DNA of 64,000 bases from Diphasiastrum complanatum. Taxonomy: Eukaryota; Streptophyta; Lycopodiopsida; Lycopodiales; Lycopodiaceae. The first letter of the stretch is position 1; the number at the start of each line of letters is the position of its first letter. The translations under genes and the position numbers were made by a program. The notes below the pieces were generated by a model. The model ran no database searches. It worked only from the letters and a program-made list of their open reading frames with translations, and was not told where the DNA came from. Positions 21,756 to 33,338 of the stretch are shown in pieces. Location: positions 253,001 to 317,000 of the forward strand of contig CM055096.1 in NCBI GenBank assembly GCA_029204225.1. Direction: 5' to 3'.

Positions 21756-22784
21756 TCATATGATGCACCGAAAATTAGTCATAATAGCGTTCACCCTTGA
21801 ACCATTTACTCGAGTGTCAAGTAAATGTCCTTGGAGATCAGCTAACTGAAGTGATCCATTATTAAAAACTTCTATGACTTTATATGGTCCCATCCATCTG
21901 GTATGTAATTTTCCAGGAAACAACATGTGTCTGTTATCATACAGAAGCACATAGTCTCTTCGTTTAATTTTTATTTTCATAATGGATTGGTCAAAAATTT
22001 CTTTTCTTTTATTCTGAACTCGTTCAGTCTCGATTAATGAAAGACGACAATCCTCTTCCAGTTGTGTCAAAGAAATCATCCCCTCCTGGAGACTATCGTG
22101 TTCATCCATTCGCTCTTCATTACTAATGCGAACGTCAGAACTTCGAATTCTATTGGTAGTATGGGATGCATTCCATACACAAGATAGTATGGAGTCTGCC
22201 TAGTTGTAATCTTTTCAGCAGTGTTTCCGTTACTTTATTCAAAATTCTACATAAAATTCCATTTGCCCGTTCTGTAAGGCCATTTGCTTTTGGATTATAT
22301 GGAGTGGTTTGGCGATGTGTAATAGAAAAATATGACAACATGGCTTCAATGGTCTGATTAAGAAAATGGGTTCCCCTATCGCTAACGAGTTTTAAGGGAC
22401 AACCATATCGCGTTATAATGTATTGGTATAAAAAGCTTGCTATAGTCTTAGCATTGTTCTTAATTGTGGCTTCGGCCTCTACCATCTTGGTAGCATAGTC
22501 CATGGCAACGAGTATGTAACGACGATGAGTTTTACGCGTGATCGGTTTGATAGGTCCTACAAAATCTATCCCCCACTTCTCAAAGGGTGCTAAGGGAATA
22601 ATTGGAGTAAGCGGCCAATGTGTTGCGAAGCTGGGTTTCCCCATCCTCTGGCATGCATTACATTTTTTAATGAATAATTTAACATCTCTATAGATGGTAG
22701 GCCACCAATATTTAGCATTGAAAATCTTTTTTGTAGTGTTTTTATGAGCATAGTGACTCCCCGAATCTTCCTCATGTAATGCAC
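21756..22784 (-). pseudogene. H integrase
   Basis: The zinc-binding end is degenerate near 22784-22650 (KKFLFIKKC-like MHARGWGNP). The catalytic core 22150-22644 is well preserved: FEKWGIDFVGPIKP, YILVAMDYATKMVEA, LVSDRGTHFLNQ and NGLTERANGI give the D, D and E positions. A frameshift near 22150-22110 separates the C-terminal domain (21756-22109), which reads YDNRHMLFPGKLHTRWMGPYKV. It belongs to a retroviral-type integrase. There is no chromodomain. Confidence 0.85.
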
Positions 22785-23420
22785 TTATTACAGCGGTCGT
22801 CTCGGTTAGTTCTAAACATCAGCAAAAACTATCGTTAGCTCCTAATTTACACAATATTCTATTTACAATCGTATAAGGTCCTATCTTAGAAAGAAAAACA
22901 ATTTTTTGCTGTTATTTAAAATGTTCAGGATATATTTGGTCCTGTAAGAAGTTAAAAAGTCCAAATAAATTGATGTTTCCGATTGAATACGCATTATATG
23001 TTCATCTGGAAATTCATCGAAAATGGGTTCTAATTGATTTTTTGTTTGGAGGCGGGATATATAGTCAGCATTTTGATGATCCTTGTCTCTTCTTAATTCT
23101 ACTTCATAATTAAACTCGTCTAATAATTATACCCATCTAGCTATTCTACCCAAAAGATCAGGTTTATTGACTAAGTGTTTTAATGCATAGTGATCTACGT
23201 GAAAAACAAAAGGGTATCCTAAAAGATAATGTCTAAATTTCTTTACTGAATAAATCATCCCTAGTGCTTCTCACTACTTATAACTAGATCTGAAAATGTC
23301 ACTTTTTTAACTTGTCTAGTTTCTTCGTCTAAAAGCTTCTTAGCTTTTGAACCAATATCAACATCATAATATTTTCCATTAGACTTATCAAGGTTTAATT
23401 CTTTATTACTAGGAATTTTT
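22785..23420 (-). pseudogene. H RNase H/connection remnant and deletion junction
   Basis: In broken frames the minus strand reads VKKFRHYLLGYPFVFHVDH, LVNKPDLLGRIARW and DHQNADYISRL, typical of the RNase H and connection region of gypsy pol. Just upstream (23290-23420) the sequence passes directly into gag-downstream Lys-rich sequence. Protease and RT are therefore absent. Confidence 0.7.
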
Positions 23421-25279
23421 ACTAATTGTTCTGCGACCTTCGCTTTTTCTGTCGTGTTTTTCGCGGTTTCGCAATTTTCTTCTTAGTTTTCTTCTTATCT
23501 TTAAGAGTTAAAGAAGCTTTACTACTTCTTGTAGTTACTTTATTTATCTTTTTCTCTAAATCTGGCCATTGATGGTCTTGATCTAATAATTCAAACTCTA
23601 CTTCTATCCTCTGAACTATCATGTCAGTGTTAGTCTTAGATGACCGAGGGTCATCTTCCCTAGGCGAGTTTACAAACCTTGGTTTAGATCGTGGCTGTTG
23701 TGGCTAAGGACATTCAGCAGTGACATGCCCTTCGCCTTTACAGTTAGCGCAGAGCGGCACATATCCTGCTGATCTCCTGGGTTCAAGGCAATTAGGCGAA
23801 TAGTGACCCGGGGCTCCGCAATTGTAGCGTGAACCCCTTACTCTGGTTGGTGGAGTGGAATCTCGTGTTCGTCCCTTCGCAAAATAGTGTATTGTTGATC
23901 AGTACGATGTCTCGATATATTGGTTTTTTGGTTAGTAGGAGTTGCAGTATAAGGTACCTCCTCATGATTATTAATCAGATAGAGGAATAGTTTCTCTTCT
24001 AAATAGTTAGTTTGTAAATTAGGACAGTTGGTTTTAGAATGGCCTTCCTTCCCACAAGCGATACACCAAACATTGGCATTAGGCTTCACTTTCTTTCGCT
24101 TGGCTTTAACATCAGATATTTGAACTTTTAAGTCATTCATTTATTTTGTTAACAACTCAACACTTTTACTTAATGGATCCATCTTTTCGGATTTTTCCAT
24201 TCTTTTCTTTCTTTTTGAGTTCCTATTCTTGGAGTTCTTGTAAGAAGATTCTTCTTCTGATGAAGAAGAATAAGACAAATACTCGAAAGATTCTTTCACA
24301 TCCACTAAATCAGATTTTGATTCAGACTCAGTACATGTTTCAGATTCTTCTGTTCATTTAAATTTGTGCTTTTTACTATTTTTTCTTTCAATTCTCCGTC
24401 TACGAGAAATTTGGGAAGTTTCATAATTTTTGGCAGAGGCGATGACATCTTCCAAGGAAGTCATCAAACCATGTCAACAATAAAGATCCATTTTCTTAGG
24501 CAAGCCACACAAGAACCATTCATTTTGCATAGGAACTGGATACTGGGCTCCTAACTTTCCTATTAAATTCTTAACCCTACGAGTGTATTTTCTAACTGAT
24601 TCCTTTGGCTTTTTCTCAACAGAGTTAAGTCTAGCCAACAATCTAGTGGAATATCCTATCTCCCTAAACTGTTTAAGGAATGCTGCTTTTAAAACGTTCC
24701 AAGTATTAACTGTTTCTAGTAATAATTGACTGTACCAAATCCTAGCCTGCTTTCGCAGAAGACTTGGCAAAATTCTAACTTTGTCCTCGTCCGTCTGCTC
24801 TTTGTTTGCTATGGTAATGGATTCAAACTGCGACAAATAACTATCCGCATCTTCAGATGATGATCCCTTAAAAAAATTATATCTGATTTTTGTAGATGTG
24901 GGTGGCGCTGATTAGCCATATTAACAGATGGTGGTGAACTAGATGAACTTGGAGGATCCGAATCTAAACTACACTCAGACAATGGTTCTGAAGAAGAAGA
25001 TTTTGATTCTGAACTTGGTTCGGAAATAGAATCAGACAAATCTAATTCAAATGAATCTGTAGAACTTGGTGTTTCAACGAATCTTTCCTCAAATGAATCT
25101 ACAAATGTTGTAGTAGCGTTTAGAAGATCATTAAATGCTTCAGGTGTTAATCTTGCTCTAACTGGTGAGTTTTGCAAATTCTGCAGATACAAATCTCTAG
25201 ACTTCCTATATGCTTCTAATCGTTGTGCATGCTCTAAACATTTCTGTTCAATAATTGCTTGAGAGTATGTTCTTGGCAT
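23421..25279 (-). pseudogene. H gag with three zinc knuckles
   Basis: Start MPRTYSQAIIEQK at 25279. The N-terminal part is followed by an acidic Ser-rich stretch (SESKSSSSEPLSECS). The retrotransposon gag domain (24474-24836) reads ILPSLLRKQARIWYSQL and FLKQFREIGYS. Three knuckles follow: CIACGKEGHSKTNC (24030-24075), then YNCGAPGHYSPNC and CANCKGEGHVTAEC (23715-23810). Frameshifts occur near 24830 and 24470-24140, and stops after 23840. The tail is extremely Lys-rich (KDKKKTKKKIAKPRKTRQKK). Confidence 0.8.
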
Positions 25280-25343
25280 GCATTACATGAGAAAGATTCG
25301 TAGATGTAATACACTTAAAAATATTGCAATAGGTGAAATTCAT

Positions 25344-25362
25344 TTCCCCGGCAACGACGCCA
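25344..25362 (-). other. H primer-binding site, Asp tRNA type
   Basis: The minus strand reads TGGCGTCGTTGCCGGGGAA, one base different from the common plant Asp-tRNA match TGGCGCCGTTGCCGGGGA, placed 5 bp from the LTR end. Confidence 0.75.
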
Positions 25363-25367
25363 AATAA

Positions 25368-26327
25368 TGTGGTGGCCTAGTCGTTATAGATTTCCACAAA
25401 ATTGATGAATTATGTAGTATAAAAGGTTTGATCATTCCCCAAGAGAGAGAATAATCTCATCTTTTGCATGGTAACTATATGTATGATGGTAAACGGACTA
25501 GAATATATAAAATTCATAATGAATACTAGAGCGACATAGCTGGTTATCCAAAGATATTTTGGTAGACGATTTGGTCAAGGTCTACAATTGTAAAGATTAC
25601 TTTATCTTTCAGGCTCTTCAGACATCAGGTAAACAGTCAGAACAAACAACAACTAGCAAATAGATTCATCAAGCAGAATCACATTGGCTAAATATTCTTC
25701 TTAATCAAACACAAAGTATTAGTTTTTATCGCAAGAAGCAAACAAAACAAAACATCAAACAATCTCATTATCTGAACACATAGCTCATTCAAAATTGAAG
25801 GAAGTTCTACTAAAAGTTATGCTTAACAGCTTTGGCTAATTCCCTGCACCCATTAGTCAGAATTGTTACTTGCTGGTGTTGCTTGAAAATCCATATTAGA
25901 GTATCTGAAATTCAGTAAGACGTGAGAAATGTGTGTGACGCAAACAAAATAGTATCACAATCAATCACAGATCATTCAGAGTGTATTTGCACAAATGATA
26001 AGAAGTAATTTTGTGAAAGATAGCAGAGGGAAAGAATGCTCAAGCTATAGAAACTTGCTCTTTACTCTCTATTGATACTCAACTCTGCGTAGAAATGTGT
26101 TAGTAAAATAGCACATAGTGTTGTCCTTATAGGAACGTTCTTCACCCTCAACGTCGTTTACGAACCGTCAAAATGTCGGTTTTGAACTGCTACTGTGTCT
26201 CTTATAGAACATCACAACTTCTATTCTAAATATGAATTTACAAGGTGCAATTAGGCCTTTACATGAATTTGGGCACTATAGCACATTTACATATATAGGA
26301 ATTGAAATTTTTTTACAATATATGACA
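25368..26327 (-). repeat. H 5' LTR
   Basis: About 960 bp, TGTCATATATTG ... GGCCACCACA on the minus strand. The right edge is placed at TATGACA, where C4b copia sequence begins a few bases later. The match to 16563-16925 confirms repeat status. Confidence 0.7.
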
Positions 26328-26335
26328 AAACTTGG

Positions 26336-27772
26336 ATAATGTGAGATCATGAGACTCCATACAAGGACTCCTACAGAATGACCAAAATTTTGGAGTTAGT
26401 GCATTCTGACATCTGTGGACCTTTCAACGTGATTTCAGTAAGAGGCTCAAAATATTATATCACCTTTATTGATGATTATAGTAGATTTGCCAAAGTCTAC
26501 TTTATTCACAATAAATCAGAAGCATTTGACAAGTTCATAGAGTATGTAAAACTAGGCAGAAAGATGCACTAAAAACAAAGTGAAGCAGATCAGAACAGAT
26601 CAATGTGGAGAATACATCTCAAATCGATTCACTAATTTCTACAATGATCATGGAATCATTCACAGAAGAACTGCATCTTACACACCGTAGCACAACGGTG
26701 TTGTAGGAAGAAAGAACAAGACTCTAATGAAAGTCGCCAGGTGCATGATGGCCTATTCGAAGGCTCCAAGAGTGTCGTGGGCTGAAGCAGTAGCTACAAC
26801 TACTTATATTCAGAACAAGACAGGAAAATCTGGTGTTCCTCACATGACACTACACGAATTATGGTGGGGTAAAAAACCCAATCTGACTCACATTCGAGTC
26901 TTCGGCTATGCAACATATGCACATGTTCCTGATAAGCATCGAAAGAAGCTTGATGAGAAAGCAGAACAAGGATATCTTGTAGAATATGACAATAATTCGT
27001 CATACTACAGAGTCTATATGCTAGAGACAAACACAATAAAGATAGTTAAAGATATCAAGTTTGATGAGAGCAGAACAATGGCCAACGATGATCTTGTCCG
27101 TTATGAAGTCCTTGGAAGATAGTACTATGATCTACCAACTGTGACAAAGGGAACATAGGACAAACACTCAGACAAAGATGTTCGAGTCACATCTTATTCG
27201 AGTGACAAATCAGACAAAGAAAGATTTGCAAGCCAGCCTACTGCTACAATACCTATACACTGAAATGGATTTGGACCTAGCAGAGCAGATAAAGACAAGA
27301 GCATTGCAGTTTCAGGAGGATCTCCTAGAAGATTGACAAGAAAACGAAGAGCGCCAGCAAGATTTGTGTCAGGCTACTCAACTTCTACGTCAGAAGAGTT
27401 TTGTATATTCAGTGGAGAAGCACAAACATTCGAGAAAGCAATTGAATATCTAGAGAAGGACAAATGGATCCAAGCCATGAATGAGGAGATGAAATCCATG
27501 AGGAAGAATCAGGTATGGACATTGCAGCCATTACTAGATAAGTGAAAGACTATAAAATGCAAGTGAGTATACAAGCTGAAGTATGGACCAAATGGAGACA
27601 TTTCAAAGTACAAAGCCAGACTTGTAGCGAAGGGGTTTTCTCATAGATATGGTATTGACTATGTTGAGACCTTCTCTCCTATCATGAAACATTCGTCCCT
27701 ACATTTATTGTTTGCATATGCAGCTGCTTATGATCTCACGATTCACATAGTGGACAAAAAGACAGCGTTCTT
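26336..27772 (+). pseudogene. C4b: copia integrase to RT fragment
   Basis: It begins just upstream of integrase core VHSDICGPFNVISVRGSK and TFIDDYSRFAKVYF, continues through TASYTP.HNGV, EAVATTTYIQNK, HIRVFGYATYAHVPDKHRKK and the hinge (RRAPARFVSGYS), into RT entry (ARLVAKGFSHRYGIDYVETFSP). Many stops are present. It is homologous to C4a (40430-41470). RT is cut at DKKTAFL, where a C2 LTR begins. Confidence 0.8.
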
Positions 27773-28168
27773 GTAAAAAATGCAAAAATAAGCTTGGTAG
27801 AGGCCAAAAATCTTGTACATAGGATAGACACACATGTGTGGATCCTATTCCCACATGTGAAACTAGTGTACTTTTCATGTACCATAATCATATATGTTGT
27901 ACATATGATTTAATTCAAGTTCTACTGGCTAAAATGGCTAGAAACTAGTTTTCTAGAGATATGACACATGGCACCAATCTAATGATTGCATGAGCCAAAT
28001 ATTTTGAATAGGTGTCACATCCCATGTGTAGAGGACAGCTCACACGTCTGGAAATAGCTGAAGTAGGCGAGTTTTTTCTTCTAGAAGATTTCCATGAAGA
28101 TCTCCATATAGTAGGAAAATAGACCAAAAATGTCCAAAATGGAAAGTTTTGATCCAAGTGTCAAATTG
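27773..28168 (+). repeat. C2b 5' LTR, truncated (first ~396 bp)
   Basis: It starts TGTAAAAAATGCAAAAATAAG and matches 35961-36355 almost throughout. It contains ACACATGTGTGGATCCTATTC and CCACATGTGAAAC. It stops before the TATA region. 28169-28200 is 32 bp of unassigned sequence before the G1b LTR. Confidence 0.8.
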
Positions 28169-28200
28169 CATGTGAATAAGAAGTTGTCTTCTATAGATGA

Positions 28201-29022
28201 TGTGAGGTCAAAGATCTCTTGTAGTATAGCCCTTCCGCCTTTCAACAAAGGTTAGATCACTGGATAGGTACCTAACTATGCAGAGATGCTACTTTTAGTT
28301 AATTTCCTACTTTCTCCCTTAACTCTACTCACCACTATACTACTCCTCTTTAACTCTACTCCTCTACACTAACATTCATCAGAGTTTTGGTAGAAGAGAA
28401 GGAATGGAGAAGAAGAGATTGAGAAGGGAAGATAAAGAGAGAGATAGAGAGTGAGGGTGGAGGTTAGCTCAAATGCTCCTTATGCTTGCTAATGGAAAAA
28501 CATTCACTATGGCAAACAATAAACATGGAAATAGAAAGCAATGGAAAACACAATCAAGAGCAATAGCAAGTAGTGAATAACAAATGAGGATGCTTCTCCT
28601 CCAAAAATGGTGGAGTTTTCTCCTTCTCATTAAACATCAAAATAGTGTACAAATGGTGCCTTTTTATAAAATGGGGAAGGCCCTTGCCCCTCAATCTTAT
28701 TGGCTAATATTCACAATGATCCTATCCATTCATCTTCGACCCAACTTGATCCAAGGGTCCACAAAAAGTACATTAGAAATCACAAGATTCATGTGAGTCC
28801 CAATTTGGACCCAACTCAAAAAAAGTGATCTCTAAATTTAAAAATGACATTGGGCCTCTAGTTTTATTTTAATTCCAAGGCCCAAGTCAAGTTTATTTTA
28901 TTTACAACTCTAATTGCGTGCTCATTGGGCCATGGACTTATACACGCATGATGCCATGCCCTCGCAACACATTTTATTGGAGGATTTTATTTATTTACAC
29001 TTTGTTGGAAATACCCCCAATA
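28201..29022 (-). repeat. G1b 3' LTR
   Basis: About 820 bp, from TATTGGGGGTATTTCC (start mutated from TG) to CTTTGACCTCACA. It is the inverted partner of 15759-16556. The GA/CT-rich tract and the TATA-like stretch are conserved. Confidence 0.8.
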
Positions 29023-31990
29023 GGATCCACGGCCTGAAGTAGTGTCGGTCCCTCGGCACTCTGCCGAATTAGTATAGCGTTCTCTTGGACCGCCTCTGGT
29101 GGATTAGATAGCCTATAACGTCTTCCATGAAGTTGAGAAGGTCCAGTTTCTTCGAGTCCTTTGGCGTGTGGAAGGACTTGTGGACTCATGTCAGCCATTA
29201 CTGATCCACCCATGCTTGGAATCATTTCGTCTAGGGATCTCCAAGGAATGCAGCTCGGTAATATACGCGAGCGACTGGCAGCTGGTCTTCGACTTTGTCG
29301 GAAGCGAGTGCCTTGTTTGGATCAAAAAATATGGAGGGAAGGAAATCATCCCATTTTGTTTCAATGCCCATTAAAAATTCTAAGTCTCGGGTGTAAGTGG
29401 TTGTCGCACAGATTGTGGGATCGGGACAATTGATGTAGTGATTGGCGAATGCAGAGAAAGCCCTTCTGGCGTCTAAATCCGTAGTCCACCCATATTCAGA
29501 TTTGATGATTGGCCAGTTGAAATCGTGCAGTGTGATCTGGTCTAGAGGAGTGTCGCATTCCGCCCATTTGGATCTTCTTAGAAATGGCAGGAAATGCCCG
29601 TTCACCCGTAACTATTGCGGACTTGTCACGTAAGCCTTGATGGCCGCAGGGTCTCTCTCAAATAACCTTTGTCGCCACTCCGGTTGTGGTTGGAGGGCGT
29701 GTAAGGCTTGTAGTTCTTTCCCTTGATGGTCTGAGCTGAGAATGATATCTGCCAGCCGTCTCTTGAGGACTCGTGGAGATATTTGGATAAAAATTCATTG
29801 ATGTTTTCCTCCACGGACTTCGGTCTTCGGAAGGCCCGGATGGTAGATATCGTACGCGATCCTCTAGATGATGTTGCTTGGCCTTGGCTGGTGGTTGCGC
29901 CTTGGCTCTAGTCTCGCATCTCAGGGGTCGCATCTGTCTGCCCTTGGTCTTGGCCTTCGGACCCTTGATCTGGTTGAAATCCCCCTGCTGCATGCTGGCT
30001 CTGATCTTGGCTAGTACTAGCATGTGCAGCGTCAAAATTAGGTGGTGGTGGAATTACCACGGGGGTGGGCTAGGCCTTCGTTTCCATGTATTTTTGGCAC
30101 GCCTTGAGGGCTTGCTTGGCCTGGGCTAGCTCTTGCGTTGCGCTTGTCCGATACTTATTGAGCTCCACCTGGTAGTTGTTGAGAGTTTGGCTATGAATCT
30201 ACACCTGACGCCGTAGAAGATTCATTTCTGATTGAGAAAGCGGCCTTGTGTTTGGTGCAGATTGAACTAACTAGTCGAGCTTTTCATCTTGTAAGACTTT
30301 GACCTTCGTCCCTAGGTGCGTGTTCTCTGCTTCCAAAATGTAATTTGCGTCTAGATGGGGGCAAGCCATAGGGATGCTTCAGCTTGAAGCTCCCGCACCT
30401 TTATAGAGGCCTCAATCAGCGCTTTGGAGAGGCTTTGAATATATTTGTTTAGGCTCCTCCTTCTGCTGCAATTTGGCAATCTCCTGGTGCCCTTCTTGTT
30501 CGTGTTGTTGAGCCAGAATTAGCTCTTGTTGCAGCTTGGTGAGGTCTGCTTGTAGATGTGTATTACTCGTTGCCAACTGTAGTACCCTGCTTTCCAGAAT
30601 AGCTTTGGCCGCTACCGCATCCAAGATGTATTTTCCTAGAGTTTGGTATGCCGTCGTTAGATCCATGGGAGTATCTGGTACATTGGCACTGGCAGGGGCT
30701 TGTGTTGTATCGGCCCCGATGACTTGTGGAATTCCGTCGTCATTGTCTTCGATCAGATTTTCATTTGTCCTGATGCCATCTGGGGCGGTAGGGTCAGCCC
30801 GATCTGGTGATGCTACAAAAATTGTTTGTACAAATGCGTCATCAGACAGAGGTTGGTTGCCCTCGGCAACCTTTGTTGGCGAAGCGGGTGGGGTGTGAGA
30901 AACAACTGTGGAAACAGGGGTGAGGATGGTTTGTCCGAACGAGAGGATGGGAGGAACAGTGGGGTTTTGAAGGGTGGTGTGGAGTATGGAAGAAGGTGAG
31001 GATGGAGCAGAAAGTGTCTGGCGTGGGGGTGAAAAATTGATAACTTGCATCTATGCTAGAGTGTCGGGGGACAGTTGCGAATCAGAAGGATTGAATGTGA
31101 GAGGAGCAACGGTGGTGGCAGGAGTGATGGAGGATGCAATGGTGATGGATGGAGCAGCGAACAGTGGAAGAGAAGTAGGAGTGATATCAACAGAAGAAAT
31201 GGGAATGGAGACAGAAACATATGTGGATGGAACAGGAAGAGAGGTAGCGATGACAGAAATTGGAGTGGGGTGTTGCACGGAAGAAGAAGTGGCGGTGGTT
31301 GATGGAGTGGTTAGTGCGGCAGTGGAGACACGTCTTCGGATAACAAGTGGAGATGTGGATGTAGAAGCAGCACCAAGCATTCGTTTGTTGGCCGTTGTAT
31401 TAATGATTGTAGGTTGGAAGGAGGTAGATGCTTGAGATGGTGGATAAAAGTTAGTATGTGGCACAAGGGTAGACAAGAGGGATGAGCATTGGAAACTGTG
31501 CACTTTCGCCTCGAGAAGTGCGCAGACAAAGTTACACAATAGGGGGCCTGCTGCGATTCGCTCACAGTTGTTGGGTTTGATGGAGTTTGTTAGTTTTCAA
31601 ATAAGGAAGGGGTTAGGGAATTTCAAAAAGGATTCCACTATCTGACTCAGCAGTGTAGACTGGATTCTTTCCTTGTGAAATGTTGAAATAACTAGAAAGT
31701 TATTCAACAGATGCGCAGCTGTTTAAATGACGGGTTTCGTGATAGCTTCTATCAGGTAACCATTGTTAGTCTGGATGGAGATTTCTGGAGTGGTTTGGGT
31801 GACAAATGGTTTGATCAGAGCTTTGGTGTGGTAATGGGAAATGGGTTGACTATCATTGGACATAATGCCAACGGTGACCATCGAGTCGGCGTTAATCCTG
31901 ACCTTGTACGTGGTACCTTCATACAGGAAGTGAAAACGAGCCTTGTCCTCGTCCTAGGTGGCGTAAGCGTGAAGGGCGAGGCCCATGTTA
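29023..31990 (-). pseudogene. G1b post-pol ORF
   Basis: Same order as in G1a, read from high to low coordinate: end of the N-terminal domain (the rest is deleted or altered), Ser/Thr/Pro-rich segment (31051-31539), coiled coil (30412-31050), Gln-rich linker, C-terminal domain (29231-29605) with EYGWTTDLDARRAFSAF and YYRAAFLGDP. Here 31539-31051 is one open frame that reads through the point where G1a shifts frame (ANKRMLGAASTSTSPLVIRR), showing that the N- and C-terminal pieces belong to one ORF. Gln is present (HQEIAKLQQKE) where G1a has TAG at 14294. Confidence 0.72.
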
Positions 31991-32190
31991 ATCTCATAAT
32001 GGAAGAGCGCCGAGTAAAAACCCATTGCTTCAAGGAGGGGCCCAGTTGTCCCGCCCGTTAATTTTAACTTCTCTTTGATCGCCTTGGTTTTATACATCAG
32101 GACCAAATCTCCCGAACGAAGATCCTTCTTTTGTAATCTGCGATCATGCCAAGTCTTGCGTCTTTCCTTTTCAGCTGCCAGTGCATGCAC
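31954..32190 (-). pseudogene. Deletion fusion of G1b integrase C-terminus to post-pol ORF
   Basis: One open frame reads MHALAAEKERRKTWHDRR ... KAIKEKLKLTG (integrase C-terminus) and then continues GPLLEAMGFYSALFHYEIN (post-pol ORF residues ~45 on). In G1a these are separated by about 1.3 kb (11396-12697). The join is in frame, with about 9 bp of unmatched sequence. It is probably an accident of deletion. Confidence 0.75.
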
Positions 32191-33329
32191 AGCTAGTAAG
32201 CGTGTTTCACAGAGTTTATGTAGAGCTTCGTGGCATAGCCGTAGAGATTTGGACTCATTAGATGTTGCGCGGTGGCAATCCTTAATGAAGGAACTAAAAA
32301 CTCTACTGGCATCACAACATCCTGACCATATACCAATTGGAAGGGTGTTTAATTAGTGCTCCCTTTATATGTTGTCCTGAATGCTCACAATGCAGCCTGC
32401 AGCTTGTGTTCCCAATCTGATCTGCTAGCTTCAACTGTTTTCATGAGCACGCTACACAAGATCTTATTGGATGATTCTGCTTGCCCATTACCCCGAGGAT
32501 AATAAGGCGTACTAGTTCTGTGGATCATGAAGAATTCCTCCAACAGGACCTTGATCGTCTCGTTGATGAAATGGCTTCCACGATCTCTGACTAGTTCCAC
32601 TGGGCATCTGAAGTGCACAATGATATTTTCATAAAGGAACTTGGTAGTGGTCCTAGCATCAACTACTCTTACTGCCTTGGCTTCGACCCATTTGGTGAGG
32701 TAGTCTGTGGCTACTATTATGTATCAAGCCTGGGAACTCCTTGTTGTAGGGTGAATTGGATCAATATAATCCAATTCCCATTTTTCGAATGGTGCTTGGG
32801 CTAAGACTGGGTGTAGTAGATCATAGTTCAATCTCGTTGGTCTCCTTGCCCTTTGGCACACATCGCACTTTTTCAAGTATTCCTCCGTATCTTTATGAAT
32901 CATTGGCCACCAACATCCTGATTGCAGGACCTTGTGAACTGTAATGTCAGATGCAAAATGACCTCCACCCATGCCTTCATGTGAAAGCAAAATGATCTGG
33001 GTGGTCTCATGAGGAAGAATACACCGCCGAAGAATTCCGTCTGGACCTCTTCGGTACAACTGACCGGCAATCAGCTGATAAGGTCTAGCCTTCAAGATCA
33101 ATTTCCATTGTTTCGCCTTTGGTAGTGATTTGTCTGGTTGGCCCCACATTAGATATTCAACAATGTCGGCAGCCCATTCTGGTACTGTGTCCATGTAAAA
33201 TAAGACAGCATCTGCCAGCTCATCATCGGGTTGGGTTGCAATCTCCTTTCCCTTGATTCGTGACACATGATCTGCCATGTAGTGTTGTTTTCTCTTGCGA
33301 ACTACTATCCCAAAATCAAATTCCAACAA
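32191..33329 (-). pseudogene. G1b integrase
   Basis: Zinc region HEGMGGGHF ... CDVCQRARR and core start ELDYIDPIHP (33329-32724). It then breaks (TGA/frameshift near 32724-32640) and resumes at 32618-32385 with LVRDRGSHFINETIKVL and NGQAESSNKI. The second Asp motif is RDRG rather than SDRG, and the catalytic Glu is kept. Better preserved than G1a. Confidence 0.82.
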
Positions 33330-33338
33330 CAGAATGAG

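Larger units (their letters stand above)
19405..26327 (-). mobile_element. H: Ty3/gypsy element lacking protease and RT
   Basis: On the minus strand: LTR (25368-26327), Asp-tRNA-type PBS, gag with three zinc knuckles, a junction into RNase H (protease and RT missing), integrase, then a post-integrase ORF to about 19440. A low-coordinate LTR remnant survives only at 16563-16925, separated by C2a. It is non-autonomous in its present state. Confidence 0.82.

Noticed and set aside
26800-27036. Minus-strand frame within C4b
   Set aside because: Antisense shadow of the copia integrase/hinge coding sequence.
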